A stretch of 64,000 bases of DNA, taken from positions 24,048-88,047 of the forward strand of contig NZ_LYVP01000013.1 in the NCBI RefSeq assembly GCF_001984065.1. The letters run 5' to 3'. Of this stretch, positions 39,609 to 51,328 are shown piece after piece. Source of the stretch: Pseudomonas sp. KK4 (GTDB lineage Bacteria; Pseudomonadota; Gammaproteobacteria; Pseudomonadales; Pseudomonadaceae). The stretch's first letter is position 1; each line of letters starts with the position of its first letter. The notes under the pieces were generated by a model. The model saw only the letters and a program-made list of their open reading frames with translations, was not told the DNA's origin and did no database searches. The translations under genes were made by a program, and so were the position numbers.

Positions 39609-39697
39609 CTTCGCGAGCAAGCCCGCTCCCACATTTGACATCTTTCTGCTGAGAAACCTCGGTCAAATGTGGGAGCGGGCTTGCTCGCGAAAGCGTC
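39609..39697. repeat. REP pair, class A (inverted)
   Basis: Inverted class A copies at 39610-39632 and 39667-39697 with a spacer flanked by ACATTTGAC and GGTCAAATGT, so the palindrome extends beyond the core. It lies between the convergent hitB and chemoreceptor genes. Confidence 0.9.
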
Positions 39698-39716
39698 AGA
39701 TATGACAACGCAAAAC

Positions 39717-41651
39717 TCAAGCCCTGAACTGCCCAAGACTCGCCTTCAGCTGCGCAGCCAACCCATCCAGCACCTTACCGCTGGCCGTGGTTTCCACAAC
39801 CGCCTGAGCCGCTTTTTCAGCCTGGGCATGAATGGTTTCAACCCGTCCGCGCACCGCTTGCGCACCCTGCGCCTGATGCGCCGCCGCTTGCGTGGCCAGG
39901 CCAATCGCCGCATGCACCTGCTCTACCGACGCCTGCACCGACTGCTGCAACCGAGCACTGTCACGCAACACCACCAAGCCTTCATTCGCCTGGCGACCCG
40001 CCTGCCCGATTGCCGCCACCGCTTCCCGCGCGCCTTGCTGCAAGGCCACGATATGCGCCTGGATATCGCCGGTGGAGCTTTGGGTCTTGCTCGCCAGCGC
40101 CCGCACCTCATCCGCCACCACGGCGAACCCGCGACCGGTCTCGCCGGCGCGCGCCGCTTCGATGGCCGCGTTCAGGGCCAGCAGATTGGTTTGCTCGGCG
40201 ATCCCGTGAATGACCGTCAGCACCACTTCAATTTGTTCACTCTGCTGCGCCAGGCGCTCGATCACTTGCGCGCCGGTGTCGACCTGTCCGGCCAGCGCCT
40301 CGATCAGGCTGCCGACCTTCGCCGAGGTGCGGGTGTTTTCATCGGTGGCCTGACGAATATCCACCACCTGCTTCAAGGCCGCCTGCATGGCCTGGCTCTC
40401 GGATTGTGCCTCGTCCGCCATGCGTGACAGCGCCCGCAGGCTCTCGGCCACTTCATCGCGCTGCATGCCTGCGGCCGCATCGGCCCCGGCATTGCGCAAG
40501 GTCATGGCACCGATTTCCACGCCAGTGCGCTGCGCCACGTCACCCGCTTCACGGACGATCGGCTGCAACTTGTCCACAAAGCGATTGACCGCCGAGGCCA
40601 TGTCGCCGATTTCGTCCTTGCTGTTGATTTGCACACGCTTGGTCAGATCGCCCTCGCCGGCCGCCAGATCATCCATGGCGGTTATCAGCATCTTGAGGCG
40701 ATTGACCACGCGACGCCCCAGCACCACGGCAAGCAGCAACAGAACACCAGCGCCCACCACCGCCAGACCCATGCCGATGCGCCAGCGCAGCGTCGTCGCC
40801 GCCTCCTGCACAGTGCTGGTGGTGTTGGCTTTCATTTCAGACGCAGTGGATTGCGCCGATTGCAAGCGTGCGCCCATGGCCGCCGCGCTGTCGGCTGCCG
40901 CGCCTTTGAGGCTGTCACCCACCAGTTGATCGCTGCTGGCGATCAGGGCCGAGAAGCGCTTGTCGAGAGCGGCCAGGTCGGTTTCCACCGAGGCGGTCGA
41001 GACGCCCATCAAGACCTTGCCGATTTCCACGCCATTGGGATTGATCGAGGCTTCGACGTAAAAGACAGACGGATCGTTTTTCGCTGCATCCAGCACCTTA
41101 TCCAGCGCCCGTTCGCCCTGGCCTTTTTCCAGCAGGGCCTTGTTGATCGGGTTTTCCCGATTCAGGTAGCGCGTCAGGTGCTGGCCCGTCGCGTCGTCGT
41201 AGACCACGAACAACACGTTGGGATTGCGCTGCGCCCGGCGGGCGAATTCAGAGAGGGTCGGAACATCACTGTCCCACATGGCGCGGGGCGCGACCGAGGC
41301 CAGGAGCTGCGCCATATCATTGGCAGAGTCCTTCAGGTCCTTTTCCAGGGTCGCCCGCAGTTGCGCCTGCTCGTCCTTCAAACGCGCGGACAAGCCGACA
41401 GTGAGACGCTGACGCGTGCTGGCCGAGAGACTGTCCAGGCTCGAGGTGACTTCGCGCCCCGCCTGCTCAAGCTCGCCGGAAAGTTTTTGACTGTCGGCTC
41501 CCAGGCGCGTGCCCAGATCGGCTTCAAGAGCGGTCACTGTGCTCCGGGTCAGAGCGACAGCCACCAGCACCTGCACCAAAAGGGCGATACCGAGAGTAAC
41601 GAACACAGGCCGCAGGAGACGGCTTTGTAACAGTGAGAGAACGGCCGACAC
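39717..41651 (-). CDS. Methyl-accepting chemotaxis protein
   Basis: A transmembrane chemoreceptor of 644 residues. TM1 is at about residues 15-35, a periplasmic sensor domain at 36-290 (Cache-like, with [19 protein letters not shown]), TM2 at about 292-311, HAMP at 312-365, and a cytoplasmic signalling domain with the highly conserved hairpin tip [20 protein letters not shown] and [15 protein letters not shown]. The GTG at 41651 is chosen because AGAGGGG lies just upstream and the reading frame before it has no chemoreceptor-like sequence. No C-terminal CheR-tethering pentapeptide is present. The ligand is unknown. Confidence 0.92.
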   Translation of the reverse strand: MSAVLSLLQSRLLRPVFVTLGIALLVQVLVAVALTRSTVTALEADLGTRLGADSQKLSGELEQAGREVTSSLDSLSASTRQRLTVGLSARLKDEQAQLRATLEKDLKDSANDMAQLLASVAPRAMWDSDVPTLSEFARRAQRNPNVLFVVYDDATGQHLTRYLNRENPINKALLEKGQGERALDKVLDAAKNDPSVFYVEASINPNGVEIGKVLMGVSTASVETDLAALDKRFSALIASSDQLVGDSLKGAAADSAAAMGARLQSAQSTASEMKANTTSTVQEAATTLRWRIGMGLAVVGAGVLLLLAVVLGRRVVNRLKMLITAMDDLAAGEGDLTKRVQINSKDEIGDMASAVNRFVDKLQPIVREAGDVAQRTGVEIGAMTLRNAGADAAAGMQRDEVAESLRALSRMADEAQSESQAMQAALKQVVDIRQATDENTRTSAKVGSLIEALAGQVDTGAQVIERLAQQSEQIEVVLTVIHGIAEQTNLLALNAAIEAARAGETGRGFAVVADEVRALASKTQSSTGDIQAHIVALQQGAREAVAAIGQAGRQANEGLVVLRDSARLQQSVQASVEQVHAAIGLATQAAAHQAQGAQAVRGRVETIHAQAEKAAQAVVETTASGKVLDGLAAQLKASLGQFRA

Positions 41652-41744
41652 TGGAAACCCCTCTGCATGGACGCCATTAAATTGATGGCTCACCAGGAAG
41701 CGATTATCACAGCAAGGGTCGTGCCGTCCGACAGGCATAAACGA

Positions 41745-41770
41745 CAAAGGCCCCGATCAAGGGGCCTTTG
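41745..41770 (-). terminator. Rho-independent terminator of purA
   Basis: A 10-bp stem CAAAGGCCCC / GGGGCCTTTG with a 6-base loop, 21 bases after the purA stop codon. The T-tract on the minus strand is short, so termination may rely on the stem's own 3' T residues. Confidence 0.75.
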
Positions 41771-41790
41771 TTCGTTACATCAACAACTTA

Positions 41791-43137
<1,347 letters not shown>

Positions 43138-44325
43138 TCAAGAAGCCAGTGGCGATACTTGCCAAAGCCCGTTCTGCTGAATCAATTGCCGGTCGCAGTC
43201 CGCTTCACGGGCGGCGGCCAATGGCTGCCCAGGCAAGGCCTGAACGACACGCTGACCCTCACTGCGCAACTGGCAAACCTGCTGCCAGAGTGCCGCATCC
43301 GTACTGTCAGGCATCCAGATACCGCCAGACGGTAGCTCGATCTCAGCACGCCCCAGGGTCACCAGGGTTTTCAAATCGGTAGAGAAACCGGTTGCCGGAC
43401 GGGCACGACCGAAGTCGGCGCCGATATCGTCGTAACGGCCGCCCTGAGCAATGGACTGGCCAACACCCGGTACGAACACCGCGAACACCACACCGGTGTG
43501 GTAGTGGTAACCGCGTAGCTCGCCCAGGTCGAAATACAGCGGCAACTCCGGGAAACGCACGGACAAACGCTCGGCAATCGCCAGCAAATCATCCAATGCC
43601 GCCAGGACCGGGGCCGGCGCCTTGGCCAGACGCTCGCGAGCCGCTACCAGCACTTCGCGACCGCCACACAGGTCGACCAGCGCCCGCAGCATGCCCGACA
43701 GATCCGTCGGCAGGCCTTCGGTCAAGGTAATGACCTCGTCGATGGCCTTGCGTTGCAATGCGTCGAACAACTGCTGCTCGACTTCACCGGACAAACCGGC
43801 GGCGCGGGCCAGGCCGCGATAGATGCCTACATGCCCCAGGTCCATGTGCACGTCCGGCACATCGGCCAGTTGCAGCATGGCCAGCATCAGGCTGATGACT
43901 TCGACGTCGCTGCTCGGGCTGGCGTCGCCGTACAACTCGGCACCCAACTGGATCGGGCTGCGCGAGGACGACAAGGCACGTGGCTGGGCGTGCAGCACGC
44001 TGCCGGCATAGCACAAACGGTTAGGGCCTTCGCGACGCAGGGTGTGCGCATCGATGCGCGCCACCTGCGGCGTGATGTCGGCCCGGAAACCCATCTGCCG
44101 GCCCGACTGCGGGTCGATGACCTTGAAGGTACGCAGATCCAGGTCCTGGCCCGCGCCGGTCAGCAGGGACTCCAGGTACTCGATATGGGGAGTCACGACG
44201 AACTCGTAACCCCAGCTCTGGAACAGATCCAACACCTGACGCCGCGCGACTTCAATGCGCGCCGCCTCCGGTGGCAGTACTTCTTCGATGCCATCTGGCA
44301 GCAGCCAGCGGTCTACCGTTGCCAT
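43138..44325 (-). CDS. hisZ: ATP phosphoribosyltransferase regulatory subunit HisZ
   Basis: HisZ is a catalytically inactive histidyl-tRNA synthetase paralogue that binds the short form of HisG and makes it active and histidine-sensitive. The 395-residue protein has class II synthetase-like motifs: [20 protein letters not shown] (start of the catalytic fold), [12 protein letters not shown] (motif 2 region) and [20 protein letters not shown]. No anticodon-binding domain follows, as expected for HisZ. It lies upstream of purA; the short-form hisG must be elsewhere. Confidence 0.95.
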   Translation of the reverse strand: MATVDRWLLPDGIEEVLPPEAARIEVARRQVLDLFQSWGYEFVVTPHIEYLESLLTGAGQDLDLRTFKVIDPQSGRQMGFRADITPQVARIDAHTLRREGPNRLCYAGSVLHAQPRALSSSRSPIQLGAELYGDASPSSDVEVISLMLAMLQLADVPDVHMDLGHVGIYRGLARAAGLSGEVEQQLFDALQRKAIDEVITLTEGLPTDLSGMLRALVDLCGGREVLVAARERLAKAPAPVLAALDDLLAIAERLSVRFPELPLYFDLGELRGYHYHTGVVFAVFVPGVGQSIAQGGRYDDIGADFGRARPATGFSTDLKTLVTLGRAEIELPSGGIWMPDSTDAALWQQVCQLRSEGQRVVQALPGQPLAAAREADCDRQLIQQNGLWQVSPLAS

Positions 44326-44637
44326 TACGCCATTCCCCTATGATCCGGGCAGCAAGCCTTTGGGCGAGCCTTGAGTGAAGCAGAAAATGATCCGCACAGC
44401 GCAAACCCCGCGCATGAGCGACGAAGCGAAAAGCCTGTAATGGGCTTCGCCAAGCACTTTCCTCGTAAAACCTGTGGAGCCAATCAGCTCGGGCACCTGC
44501 ACAAGAACAGCAATCAAACGTGCAGACGCAAAAAAGCCGGGAATTTCCCGGCTGCCGCATCATACACACGTTTTCCCAAAGGATCACCCCGCCAGAGGTT
44601 TTAGCCGCCCGGCGGGATGATTCGAGTCAACGTCGTA
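44326..44637. other. Intergenic region between hisZ and hflC
   Basis: About 310 bases without a convincing gene. It holds the hflKC terminator at 44530-44553 and must hold a promoter for hisZ-purA, which I could not place. In some pseudomonads a short DUF2065 membrane-protein gene sits in this position; no such frame was found here. Confidence 0.5.
44530..44553 (-). terminator. Rho-independent terminator of the hflKC transcript
   Basis: On the minus strand an 8-bp stem AGCCGGGA / TCCCGGCT (44535-44553) with a short loop is followed by five or more U residues (44530-44534). Confidence 0.88.
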
Positions 44638-45507
44638 TCAAGGCTTGGCTTTTTCCAGGTAGTGGAAGAAGTCACTGCTTGGGTCCAGGACCATGACGTC
44701 GGATTTGTTCGCGAAGCTTTCACGGTAGGCACGCAGGCTACGGTAGAACGCGTAGAACTCCTGGTCCTGGCCGTAGGCCTTGGAGTAGATGGAAGCGGCC
44801 TGGGCATCGCCGTCACCGCGAATCTCTTCGGATTCACGATAGGCTTCTGCCAGCAACACGCGGCGTTGACGATCGGCGTCGGCACGGATGCCTTCAGCCA
44901 GCTCGTTACCCTTGGCGCGGTGCTCGCGAGCTTCACGCTCACGCTCGGTGCTCATACGCTCGAACACACTGCGGTTCACTTCCTTGGGCAGGTCGATGGT
45001 CTTGACGCGAACGTCCACCACTTCGATGCCCAGCTCCTTTTCGGCCATCTTGTTCAGCGAAGCGGTGATGTCTGCCATCAGCGCATCACGCTCACCCGAC
45101 ACCACTTCGTGCAGGGTGCGCTTACCGAACTGGTCACGCAGGCCGGATTCCAGACGACGGGACAGACGCTCGTCGGCAATCTGCTTGAGACCGGAAGTCG
45201 CGGTGTAGAAACGCTCGGCGTCCTTCACGCGCCACTTGGCGTAGGCATCGACCATCACGGCTTTCTTTTCCAGCGTCAGGAAGCGTTGCGTCGGTGCGTC
45301 CAGCGTCATCAGGCGAGCGTCGAACTTACGCACCTGGTTAACGTAAGGCACCTTCACATGCAGGCCTGGCTGAACATCGGTCTGAACCACGCGACCGAAC
45401 TGCAGCAACACCGCACGCTCGGTCTGAGCCACGATGTAGAAGCAGTTCCAGGCAGCGATCGCCACGACGACGCCGACAATAAGGGCGATCAGCGATTTAT
45501 TGCTCAT
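44638..45507 (-). CDS. hflC: HflC, FtsH protease modulator (SPFH family)
   Basis: HflC forms with HflK a large periplasm-facing cage around the FtsH protease in the inner membrane and moderates its action. The 289-residue protein has an N-terminal membrane anchor (residues 1-23) followed by an SPFH/band 7 domain (VAQTERAVLLQFGRVVQTDV) and a coiled-coil stretch rich in Arg/Glu (ERMSTEREREAREHRAKG). Its start and the hflK stop share one base, so the two subunits are coupled. Confidence 0.97.
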   Translation of the reverse strand: MSNKSLIALIVGVVVAIAAWNCFYIVAQTERAVLLQFGRVVQTDVQPGLHVKVPYVNQVRKFDARLMTLDAPTQRFLTLEKKAVMVDAYAKWRVKDAERFYTATSGLKQIADERLSRRLESGLRDQFGKRTLHEVVSGERDALMADITASLNKMAEKELGIEVVDVRVKTIDLPKEVNRSVFERMSTEREREAREHRAKGNELAEGIRADADRQRRVLLAEAYRESEEIRGDGDAQAASIYSKAYGQDQEFYAFYRSLRAYRESFANKSDVMVLDPSSDFFHYLEKAKP

Positions 45508-46682
45508 CAGCGACTCTCCCTGGTACGTGCTTGCTGTTGCTGCAGATCAGCTGCGGCACGCGCATTCGCTTCATTGCTGGTGGCTGCTGCGCCAGTCACC
45601 GGAGTGCTGGTGTTGCGACCACTTTCGACCATCTTGTCCAGCGGCAGATAGAGCAGGTTGCTCTGGCCATTCTTGTTGCCGGTCACGAGCACCTTGCTGG
45701 TGTTGCTGAAGACTTCCTGCATGGTGTCCAGGTACAGACGCTGGCGGGTGACTTCAGGGGCCTTGCGATACTCGGCAACCAGTTTGGTGAAGCGATCAGC
45801 TTCACCCTTGGCGCGCGAGACGGTTTCGTCACGGTAGCCATTGGCATCTTCGAGAATGCGCTGGGCCTGACCACGGGCTTCCGGCACGACGCCGTTGGCG
45901 TAGGTTTCAGCCTGGTTGCGCGAACGCTGCTCGTCTTCACGGGCACGGATCACGTCGTCGAAGGCTTCCTGCACTTCACGCGGTGCCGCTGCGCTCTGTA
46001 CGTTGACCTGGGTCACGGTGATACCGGTGCGATAGGTATCCATGAAGCGTTGCAGACGCTCCTTGATTTCGCTGGCCATCAATTCACGACCCTCGGTCAG
46101 CACCTGGTCCATGGCGGTGGAACCCACCACATGTCGCAGGGCGCTGTCGGTCGCATGCTGCAGGCTGATTTCCGGCTGATCGACGCTCAGCACGAAGTCC
46201 TGCAGGTTGCTGATCTTGTACTGCACGGTCAGCGGCACTTCGACGATGTTTTCGTCTTCGGTGAGCATCTGGCCCTGCTTGGTGTACGCACGCTCACGCG
46301 TGACGTTTTCCATGTACTTCTTGTCGATCGGCGGGAAGTAGATGTTCAGACCCGGGCCGACGGTTTCGTAGTACTTGCCGAAGCGCAGCACCACGGCTTG
46401 CTCCTGCTCGTCGACTACGTAAACCGCGCTGTACAGCCAGACAGCCGCCAGCACGACCAGACCGATGCCGAGCAGGCCGCCGAAGCCGCCGCTCTTGCCC
46501 GGACCACCGCCGTCATCACCACCGCGTTTCTTGCCACCACCGAACAACCCGTTCAGGCTTTCCTGCAGCTTTCGGAAGGCCTCGTCGAGATCTGGCGGCC
46601 CCTTGCGATCGCCGTTATTACGGCGCTTGCCACCCCAAGGATCCTGATTATTCGAGTTGCCACCCGGCTCATTCCAAGCCAT
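45507..46682 (-). CDS. hflK: HflK, FtsH protease modulator (SPFH family)
   Basis: The 391-residue partner of HflC. The N-terminus is glycine- and asparagine-rich and cytoplasmic (MAWNEPGGNSNNQDPWGGK), then a membrane segment at about residues 70-90, a band 7 domain (VDEQEQAVVLRFGKYYETVG) and a long coiled coil ending in a Gln/Arg-rich tail. The ATG at 46682 follows GGAGAGC; an upstream in-frame start at 46718 would precede the family N-terminus. It lies 96 bases after hflX. Confidence 0.97.
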   Translation of the reverse strand: MAWNEPGGNSNNQDPWGGKRRNNGDRKGPPDLDEAFRKLQESLNGLFGGGKKRGGDDGGGPGKSGGFGGLLGIGLVVLAAVWLYSAVYVVDEQEQAVVLRFGKYYETVGPGLNIYFPPIDKKYMENVTRERAYTKQGQMLTEDENIVEVPLTVQYKISNLQDFVLSVDQPEISLQHATDSALRHVVGSTAMDQVLTEGRELMASEIKERLQRFMDTYRTGITVTQVNVQSAAAPREVQEAFDDVIRAREDEQRSRNQAETYANGVVPEARGQAQRILEDANGYRDETVSRAKGEADRFTKLVAEYRKAPEVTRQRLYLDTMQEVFSNTSKVLVTGNKNGQSNLLYLPLDKMVESGRNTSTPVTGAAATSNEANARAAADLQQQQARTRESR

Positions 46683-46778
46683 AGCGCTCTCCATCTGATA
46701 AAGCAAAGACGCACCCACGGCGCGCCGACCAATGCTACAGAATGCCTGTCACCACGGCACAACCGCTTTCTCAGGCTT

Positions 46779-48080
46779 TTATTGCAAAGTGTGTTGCTCG
46801 ATGAACTCCATCGGCTGCAATCCTTCGCGGCTTACCAGTCGATTCAGCTCGACCCGGGGCAAACGAACGGCCAGCAAACTGATGCCTTCTTCGTCGTGTT
46901 CTTCTTTTTGCACCGCACCCAGCTCGAAAAACTGCGCACGCAGTCGAGCGAATCGTTGAGGCAAGCGCAGGGTACCGATGAACAAATCACTGCCGAGCAA
47001 CTCGGCAATGGCTTGCTCAAGCAATTCCAGACCAGTGCCATCACGGGCCGACAGCCAGACCCGCTGGGGTTTGCCGTCTTCGTCGCGCTGGATTTGTGGC
47101 TCAACGCCTTCAAGCAAATCGAGTTTGTTATAGACCTCGAGGATCGGCAAGTCCTGGGCACCAATCTCGCCCAGTACCACCATCACCTGCTCGATCTGCA
47201 ACATGCGATCCGGTTCGGCCGCATCGATCACGTGCAACAACAGGTCGGAGTTGGCCGACTCTTCGAGGGTAGACCGAAATGCCTCGACAAGCTTGTGAGG
47301 CAGGTGGCGAATGAACCCCACCGTGTCCGCCAGCACGATCGGCCCCAGATCGTCCAGATCCAGACGGCGCAGGGTCGGGTCCAGCGTGGCGAACAATTGG
47401 TCAGCCGCGTACACGTCGGATTTCGTCACGTTGTTGAACAGCGTGGACTTGCCGGCGTTGGTATATCCCACCAGGGACACGGTAGGGATATCGGCACGCG
47501 AACGGCCACGTCGCGACTGTTCGCGCTGGCTGCGCACCTTCTCCAGCCGGCCCTTGATCTGTCGCAGGCGGACCCGCAGCAAACGCCGGTCGGTTTCGAG
47601 CTGGGTTTCACCCGGGCCACGCATGCCGATACCGCCACCCTGGCGCTCAAGGTGAGTCCAACCACGCACCAGCCGGGTGCTCATGTGGTCAAGCTGGGCC
47701 AGTTCTACCTGGAGCTTGCCTTCATGGGTTCGGGCGCGCTGGGCGAAAATATCGAGAATCAGACCGGTACGGTCGATCACGCGACACTCGAAAACACGTT
47801 CGAGGTTACGTTCCTGACTGGGCGTGAGGACGTGATTGAAAATCACCAGATCGGCTTCTTCAGCTTTGACCAAGTCGCGCAGTTCCTCGACCTTGCCGCT
47901 GCCAATCAGGAATTTGGCGGTTGGCCGATGACGCGGCACGTTAAAAAACGCAACGGTCTCGGCGCCGGCCGAATTTGCCAACTCCTGAAACTCCTGCGGA
48001 TCTTCGCGCGCCTCAGGGTCCTGTCCATCCAAGTGAACGAGGATTACTCGCTCCCCACCACCGTGGCGCTCAAAGAACAA
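46779..48080 (-). CDS. hflX: GTPase HflX
   Basis: HflX binds the 50S subunit and splits stalled or hibernating ribosomes. The 433-residue protein has the N-terminal HflX domain (about 1-150, with GGGIGMRGPGETQLE), a helical linker and a GTPase domain with G1 GYTNAGKST at residues 205-213, G3 DTVGF and G4 NKLD. The start is a TTG at 48080 (MFFERHGGGERV): it has an AGGAG site upstream and matches the pseudomonad N-terminus. It follows hfq by 12 bases and precedes hflK. Confidence 0.96.
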   Translation of the reverse strand: MFFERHGGGERVILVHLDGQDPEAREDPQEFQELANSAGAETVAFFNVPRHRPTAKFLIGSGKVEELRDLVKAEEADLVIFNHVLTPSQERNLERVFECRVIDRTGLILDIFAQRARTHEGKLQVELAQLDHMSTRLVRGWTHLERQGGGIGMRGPGETQLETDRRLLRVRLRQIKGRLEKVRSQREQSRRGRSRADIPTVSLVGYTNAGKSTLFNNVTKSDVYAADQLFATLDPTLRRLDLDDLGPIVLADTVGFIRHLPHKLVEAFRSTLEESANSDLLLHVIDAAEPDRMLQIEQVMVVLGEIGAQDLPILEVYNKLDLLEGVEPQIQRDEDGKPQRVWLSARDGTGLELLEQAIAELLGSDLFIGTLRLPQRFARLRAQFFELGAVQKEEHDEEGISLLAVRLPRVELNRLVSREGLQPMEFIEQHTLQ

Positions 48081-48092
48081 AGGAGACTCCTA

Positions 48093-48353
48093 TCAGGCGT
48101 TACCTGGCTCAGCATCACCTGCTTCGGATTCGGTTGCGCTAGGCAGACGAATTGGACGAACCGGCACTACTGTAGAGATAGCGTGTTTGTAGACCATTTG
48201 GCTGACGGTGTTTTTCAGCAGGATAACGAACTGGTCGAAAGACTCGATCGTACCTTGCAGTTTGATCCCGTTGACCAGGTAGATGGACACCCCAACTTTC
48301 TCTTTACGTAAAGTATTCAAGTAAGGGTCTTGTAGCGAATGCCCTTTTGACAT
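48093..48353 (-). CDS. hfq: RNA chaperone Hfq
   Basis: Hfq forms a hexamer that binds small RNAs and mRNAs and controls many post-transcriptional processes. The 86-residue protein starts [20 protein letters not shown], carries the Sm1 motif ([19 protein letters not shown]) and the Sm2 motif YKHAIST, and a short acidic C-terminal tail. The ATG at 48353 is preceded by AAGGAG; a codon three residues upstream is not used because of that spacing. Order miaA-hfq-hflX is conserved. Confidence 0.98.
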   Translation of the reverse strand: MSKGHSLQDPYLNTLRKEKVGVSIYLVNGIKLQGTIESFDQFVILLKNTVSQMVYKHAISTVVPVRPIRLPSATESEAGDAEPGNA

Positions 48354-48446
48354 GTGCCGCACTCCTTTAAGGATTCAATATAAAAATAGGTAATCAGATG
48401 ACTTGTGACCGTCACACCCCCAAGGATAGACGGCAATTGCAAGGAC

Positions 48447-49418
48447 TCAGCTCAATATGGAGATGGTCGCCAGGTATTTCAAGGCGCGTGGCAGATTGTC
48501 GCAATCGAGGCTGTCCAGCCAATGTAAATCAGCCCAACTGCGCAGCCAGGTGAACTGACGCTTTGCCAATTGGCGCGTGGCGATGATTCCACGCTCCTGC
48601 ATCTCGGCTGACGTCAGTTTGCCATCCAGGTAATCCCAGACTTGTCGGTAGCCTACCGCACGTATAGACGGCAACCCGGCATGCAGGTCACTTCGCTCAC
48701 GCAGGGCTACGACCTCGTCGATGAATCCCTGTTCCAACATCAAAGTGAATCTTTGTTTAATTCGTTCGTGCAGTACCTGACGATTTGCCGGAGCAATGGC
48801 CAAGTTCGCGACAGTATAGGGCAATTGTTGCCGTCCCGAAGCCGCTGCTTCAGTACTTTGCGCAGATTGTTGCAACCGAAGCTCGGTCATGCTCTGACCG
48901 CTGACACGGTAGACTTCCAGTGCTCGACTGAGACGCTGCGGATCGTTCGGGTGAATGCGCGCGGCAGAGACCGGATCGATCTGCGCCAATTGTTCGTGCA
49001 GGGCTTGCCAGCCAAGGCGCGCAGCCTCTTCTTCGATTTGCGCGCGCACGTCCGGATCGGCCGCCGGCATATCGGCCAGGCCTTCGAGCAAAGCCTTGTA
49101 GTAGAGCATCGTACCGCCTACCAGCAGCGGAATTTTTCCCCGCGCGGTGATATCGGCCATGGCCTCCAGGGCATCACGACGGAAATCCGCCGCCGAATAG
49201 CTCTCGGCCGGATCGAGAATATCGATCAAACGGTGGGGAAACTCCGCCAGGAGTTCTTTCGACGGCTTGGCGGTACCGATGTCCATGCCGCGGTAGACCA
49301 GGGCCGAATCGACGCTGATCAGCTCGCACGGCAGAACCTTGGTGAGCTCGATGGCCAGGTCGGTCTTGCCCGCGGCGGTCGGGCCCATCAGAAAAATCGC
49401 CGGTGGCAGCTGGCTCAT
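48447..49418 (-). CDS. miaA: tRNA dimethylallyltransferase MiaA
   Basis: MiaA transfers the dimethylallyl group to N6 of A37 in tRNAs that read codons starting with U. The 323-residue protein has the P-loop GPTAAGKT at residues 12-19, [18 protein letters not shown], and [18 protein letters not shown], all characteristic. The ATG at 49418 shares one base with the mutL stop codon, so the genes are coupled. hfq starts 93 bases after it. Confidence 0.97.
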   Translation of the reverse strand: MSQLPPAIFLMGPTAAGKTDLAIELTKVLPCELISVDSALVYRGMDIGTAKPSKELLAEFPHRLIDILDPAESYSAADFRRDALEAMADITARGKIPLLVGGTMLYYKALLEGLADMPAADPDVRAQIEEEAARLGWQALHEQLAQIDPVSAARIHPNDPQRLSRALEVYRVSGQSMTELRLQQSAQSTEAAASGRQQLPYTVANLAIAPANRQVLHERIKQRFTLMLEQGFIDEVVALRERSDLHAGLPSIRAVGYRQVWDYLDGKLTSAEMQERGIIATRQLAKRQFTWLRSWADLHWLDSLDCDNLPRALKYLATISILS

Positions 49419-51328
49419 CAACGACCGCGCAAGAACAGTTTGTCCAGATCGTCCAGGCCCAGTTGGGTCCAGGTCGGCCGGCCGTGGTTGCATTGACCGC
49501 TGCGTTCGGTGTTTTCCATGTCACGCAGCAGACCGTTCATTTCCGGCAACGCCAGGCGCCGGTTGGCCCGGACCGCACCGTGGCAGGCCATGGTCCCGAG
49601 CAATTCGTTCAGGTGCGCCTGGATGCGGTCGCTGGTGCCGTACTCCATCAGATCGGCCAATACATCGCCGACCAGCCGATTGGCTTCAGCCTGTTTCAGC
49701 AGGGCTGGAATCTGCCGGATCGCCAGGGTTTCCGGGCCCAGGCGCTGCAGTTCGAAGCCCAGCCGCTGGAACCAGGCGACATGCTCCTCGGCGCAGTCGG
49801 CCTCACGCTGACTGACCGCCAGCGTTTCAGGCACCAGCAAGGGCTGGCCACTGAGGCCCTCGCTGGCCATCGCGACCTTGAGGCGCTCGTACATGATCCG
49901 CTCGTGAGCGGCATGCATGTCCACCAGCACCAGCCCCTGAGCGTTTTCCGAAAGAATGTAGATACCCTTGAGCTGCGCCAGTGCATAGCCCAACGGCGGA
50001 ATATCACCCTGCCCGTCCGGCAACGCAGTCGCATTGGCTTCGGGCAGCGGCGCAAAGAACTCGCGATAGGCAGCCTGCGCTTCAGCAGCAGGCACCGCAG
50101 ATTGCGGGCGCGGGGTGTATTGATACTGATAGCCCGCGCCCGCGCCCGAACCGGCCGGCGTATTGAAGGACGGCGCGGCCTGCGGCTGCTCAAGCAGCGC
50201 ATTGGCCGCCAGACGCATTTCACCTTGGGGACCGAACTCACCCGCCTCCAGGCCCGTAGGCCGGACAACGGCCGTTGCGACCGGCGCAGCCAGGTGATCC
50301 TCCGGCCGCACATCGCCCAGGGCGCGGTGCAAGGTGCCATAAAGGAAATCGTGGACCATGCGCCCTTCACGGAAACGCACTTCGTGCTTGGTCGGGTGCA
50401 CGTTGACGTCGACGCCGGTGGGGTCGACCTCGAAAAACAGCACGAACGTCGGGTGCCGACCGTTGAACAGCACATCGCGATAGGCCTGGCGCACCGCATG
50501 GGCTACCAGTTTGTCGCGTACGGCGCGGCCGTTGACGAAGAAATACTGCAAATCCGCCTGGCTACGGTTGAACGTCGGCAACCCGACCCAGCCCCACAAA
50601 TGCAGGCCATTGCGCTCGATTTCGATCGGCAGCGCCTGCTCCAGAAAACCAGGACCGCAAATTGCCGCCACCCGCCGGGCACGGGCCGCATCATCGTGGG
50701 CTTCGTGCAAGCTGAGGATGGTCTTGCCGTTGTGACGCAGGTGGAACGCCACGTCGAAACGCGCCAGGGCCAGGCGCCTGATCACTTCCTGGAGGTGATC
50801 GAATTCGGTTTTTTCGGTCTTGAGAAACTTGCGCCGCGCCGGCGTATTGAAAAACAGGTCGCGCACTTCAACCGAGGTACCCACCGGATGGGCGGCCGGC
50901 TGTACGCGAGGCGCCATGTCCCGGCCTTCGGTTTCGACCTGCCAGGCCTGATCGGCATCGCGGGTACGCGAGGTCAGGGTCAGGCGCGCCACGGAGCTGA
51001 TCGACGCCAGGGCCTCGCCGCGAAAGCCCAGGCTCATTACCTGTTCCAGGTCTTCCAGATTGCGGATCTTGCTGGTGGCGTGGCGGGCCAGGGCCAGGGG
51101 CAGGTCATCGGCCGAAATGCCGCTGCCATCGTCACGCACCCGCAGCAGCTTGACGCCACCCTGCTCCACATCGACATCGATACGCCGGGCGCCGGAGTCG
51201 AGGCTGTTCTCCAATAACTCCTTGATCACCGAAGCCGGGCGCTCGACCACCTCGCCGGCGGCAATCTGGTTAGCCAGCCGCGGACTGAGCAGCTCGATGC
51301 GCGCGCCGTTGGTCACGACCTGATTCAT
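49418..51328 (-). CDS. mutL: DNA mismatch repair protein MutL
   Basis: MutL couples mismatch recognition by MutS to strand cleavage. The 636-residue protein has the GHKL ATPase domain at the N-terminus ([36 protein letters not shown]), a proline/alanine-rich linker of about 110 residues, and a C-terminal domain with [12 protein letters not shown]. This is close to the endonuclease motif DQHAX2EX4E, with Met in place of Gln. That suggests nicking activity, as known for pseudomonad MutL, in line with the absence of MutH in these bacteria. It overlaps amiB by four bases (ATGA). Confidence 0.97.
   Translation of the reverse strand: MNQVVTNGARIELLSPRLANQIAAGEVVERPASVIKELLENSLDSGARRIDVDVEQGGVKLLRVRDDGSGISADDLPLALARHATSKIRNLEDLEQVMSLGFRGEALASISSVARLTLTSRTRDADQAWQVETEGRDMAPRVQPAAHPVGTSVEVRDLFFNTPARRKFLKTEKTEFDHLQEVIRRLALARFDVAFHLRHNGKTILSLHEAHDDAARARRVAAICGPGFLEQALPIEIERNGLHLWGWVGLPTFNRSQADLQYFFVNGRAVRDKLVAHAVRQAYRDVLFNGRHPTFVLFFEVDPTGVDVNVHPTKHEVRFREGRMVHDFLYGTLHRALGDVRPEDHLAAPVATAVVRPTGLEAGEFGPQGEMRLAANALLEQPQAAPSFNTPAGSGAGAGYQYQYTPRPQSAVPAAEAQAAYREFFAPLPEANATALPDGQGDIPPLGYALAQLKGIYILSENAQGLVLVDMHAAHERIMYERLKVAMASEGLSGQPLLVPETLAVSQREADCAEEHVAWFQRLGFELQRLGPETLAIRQIPALLKQAEANRLVGDVLADLMEYGTSDRIQAHLNELLGTMACHGAVRANRRLALPEMNGLLRDMENTERSGQCNHGRPTWTQLGLDDLDKLFLRGR

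Noticed and set aside
44326..44637. A DUF2065 small membrane protein expected between hisZ and hflC.
   Set aside because: No frame with a plausible hydrophobic 60-residue product and ribosome-binding site was found on either strand.
45531..48311. A 926-codon open frame on the plus strand opposite hflK, hflX and part of hfq.
   Set aside because: It spans several real genes and intergenic gaps on the other strand and has no family resemblance; a codon-bias shadow.
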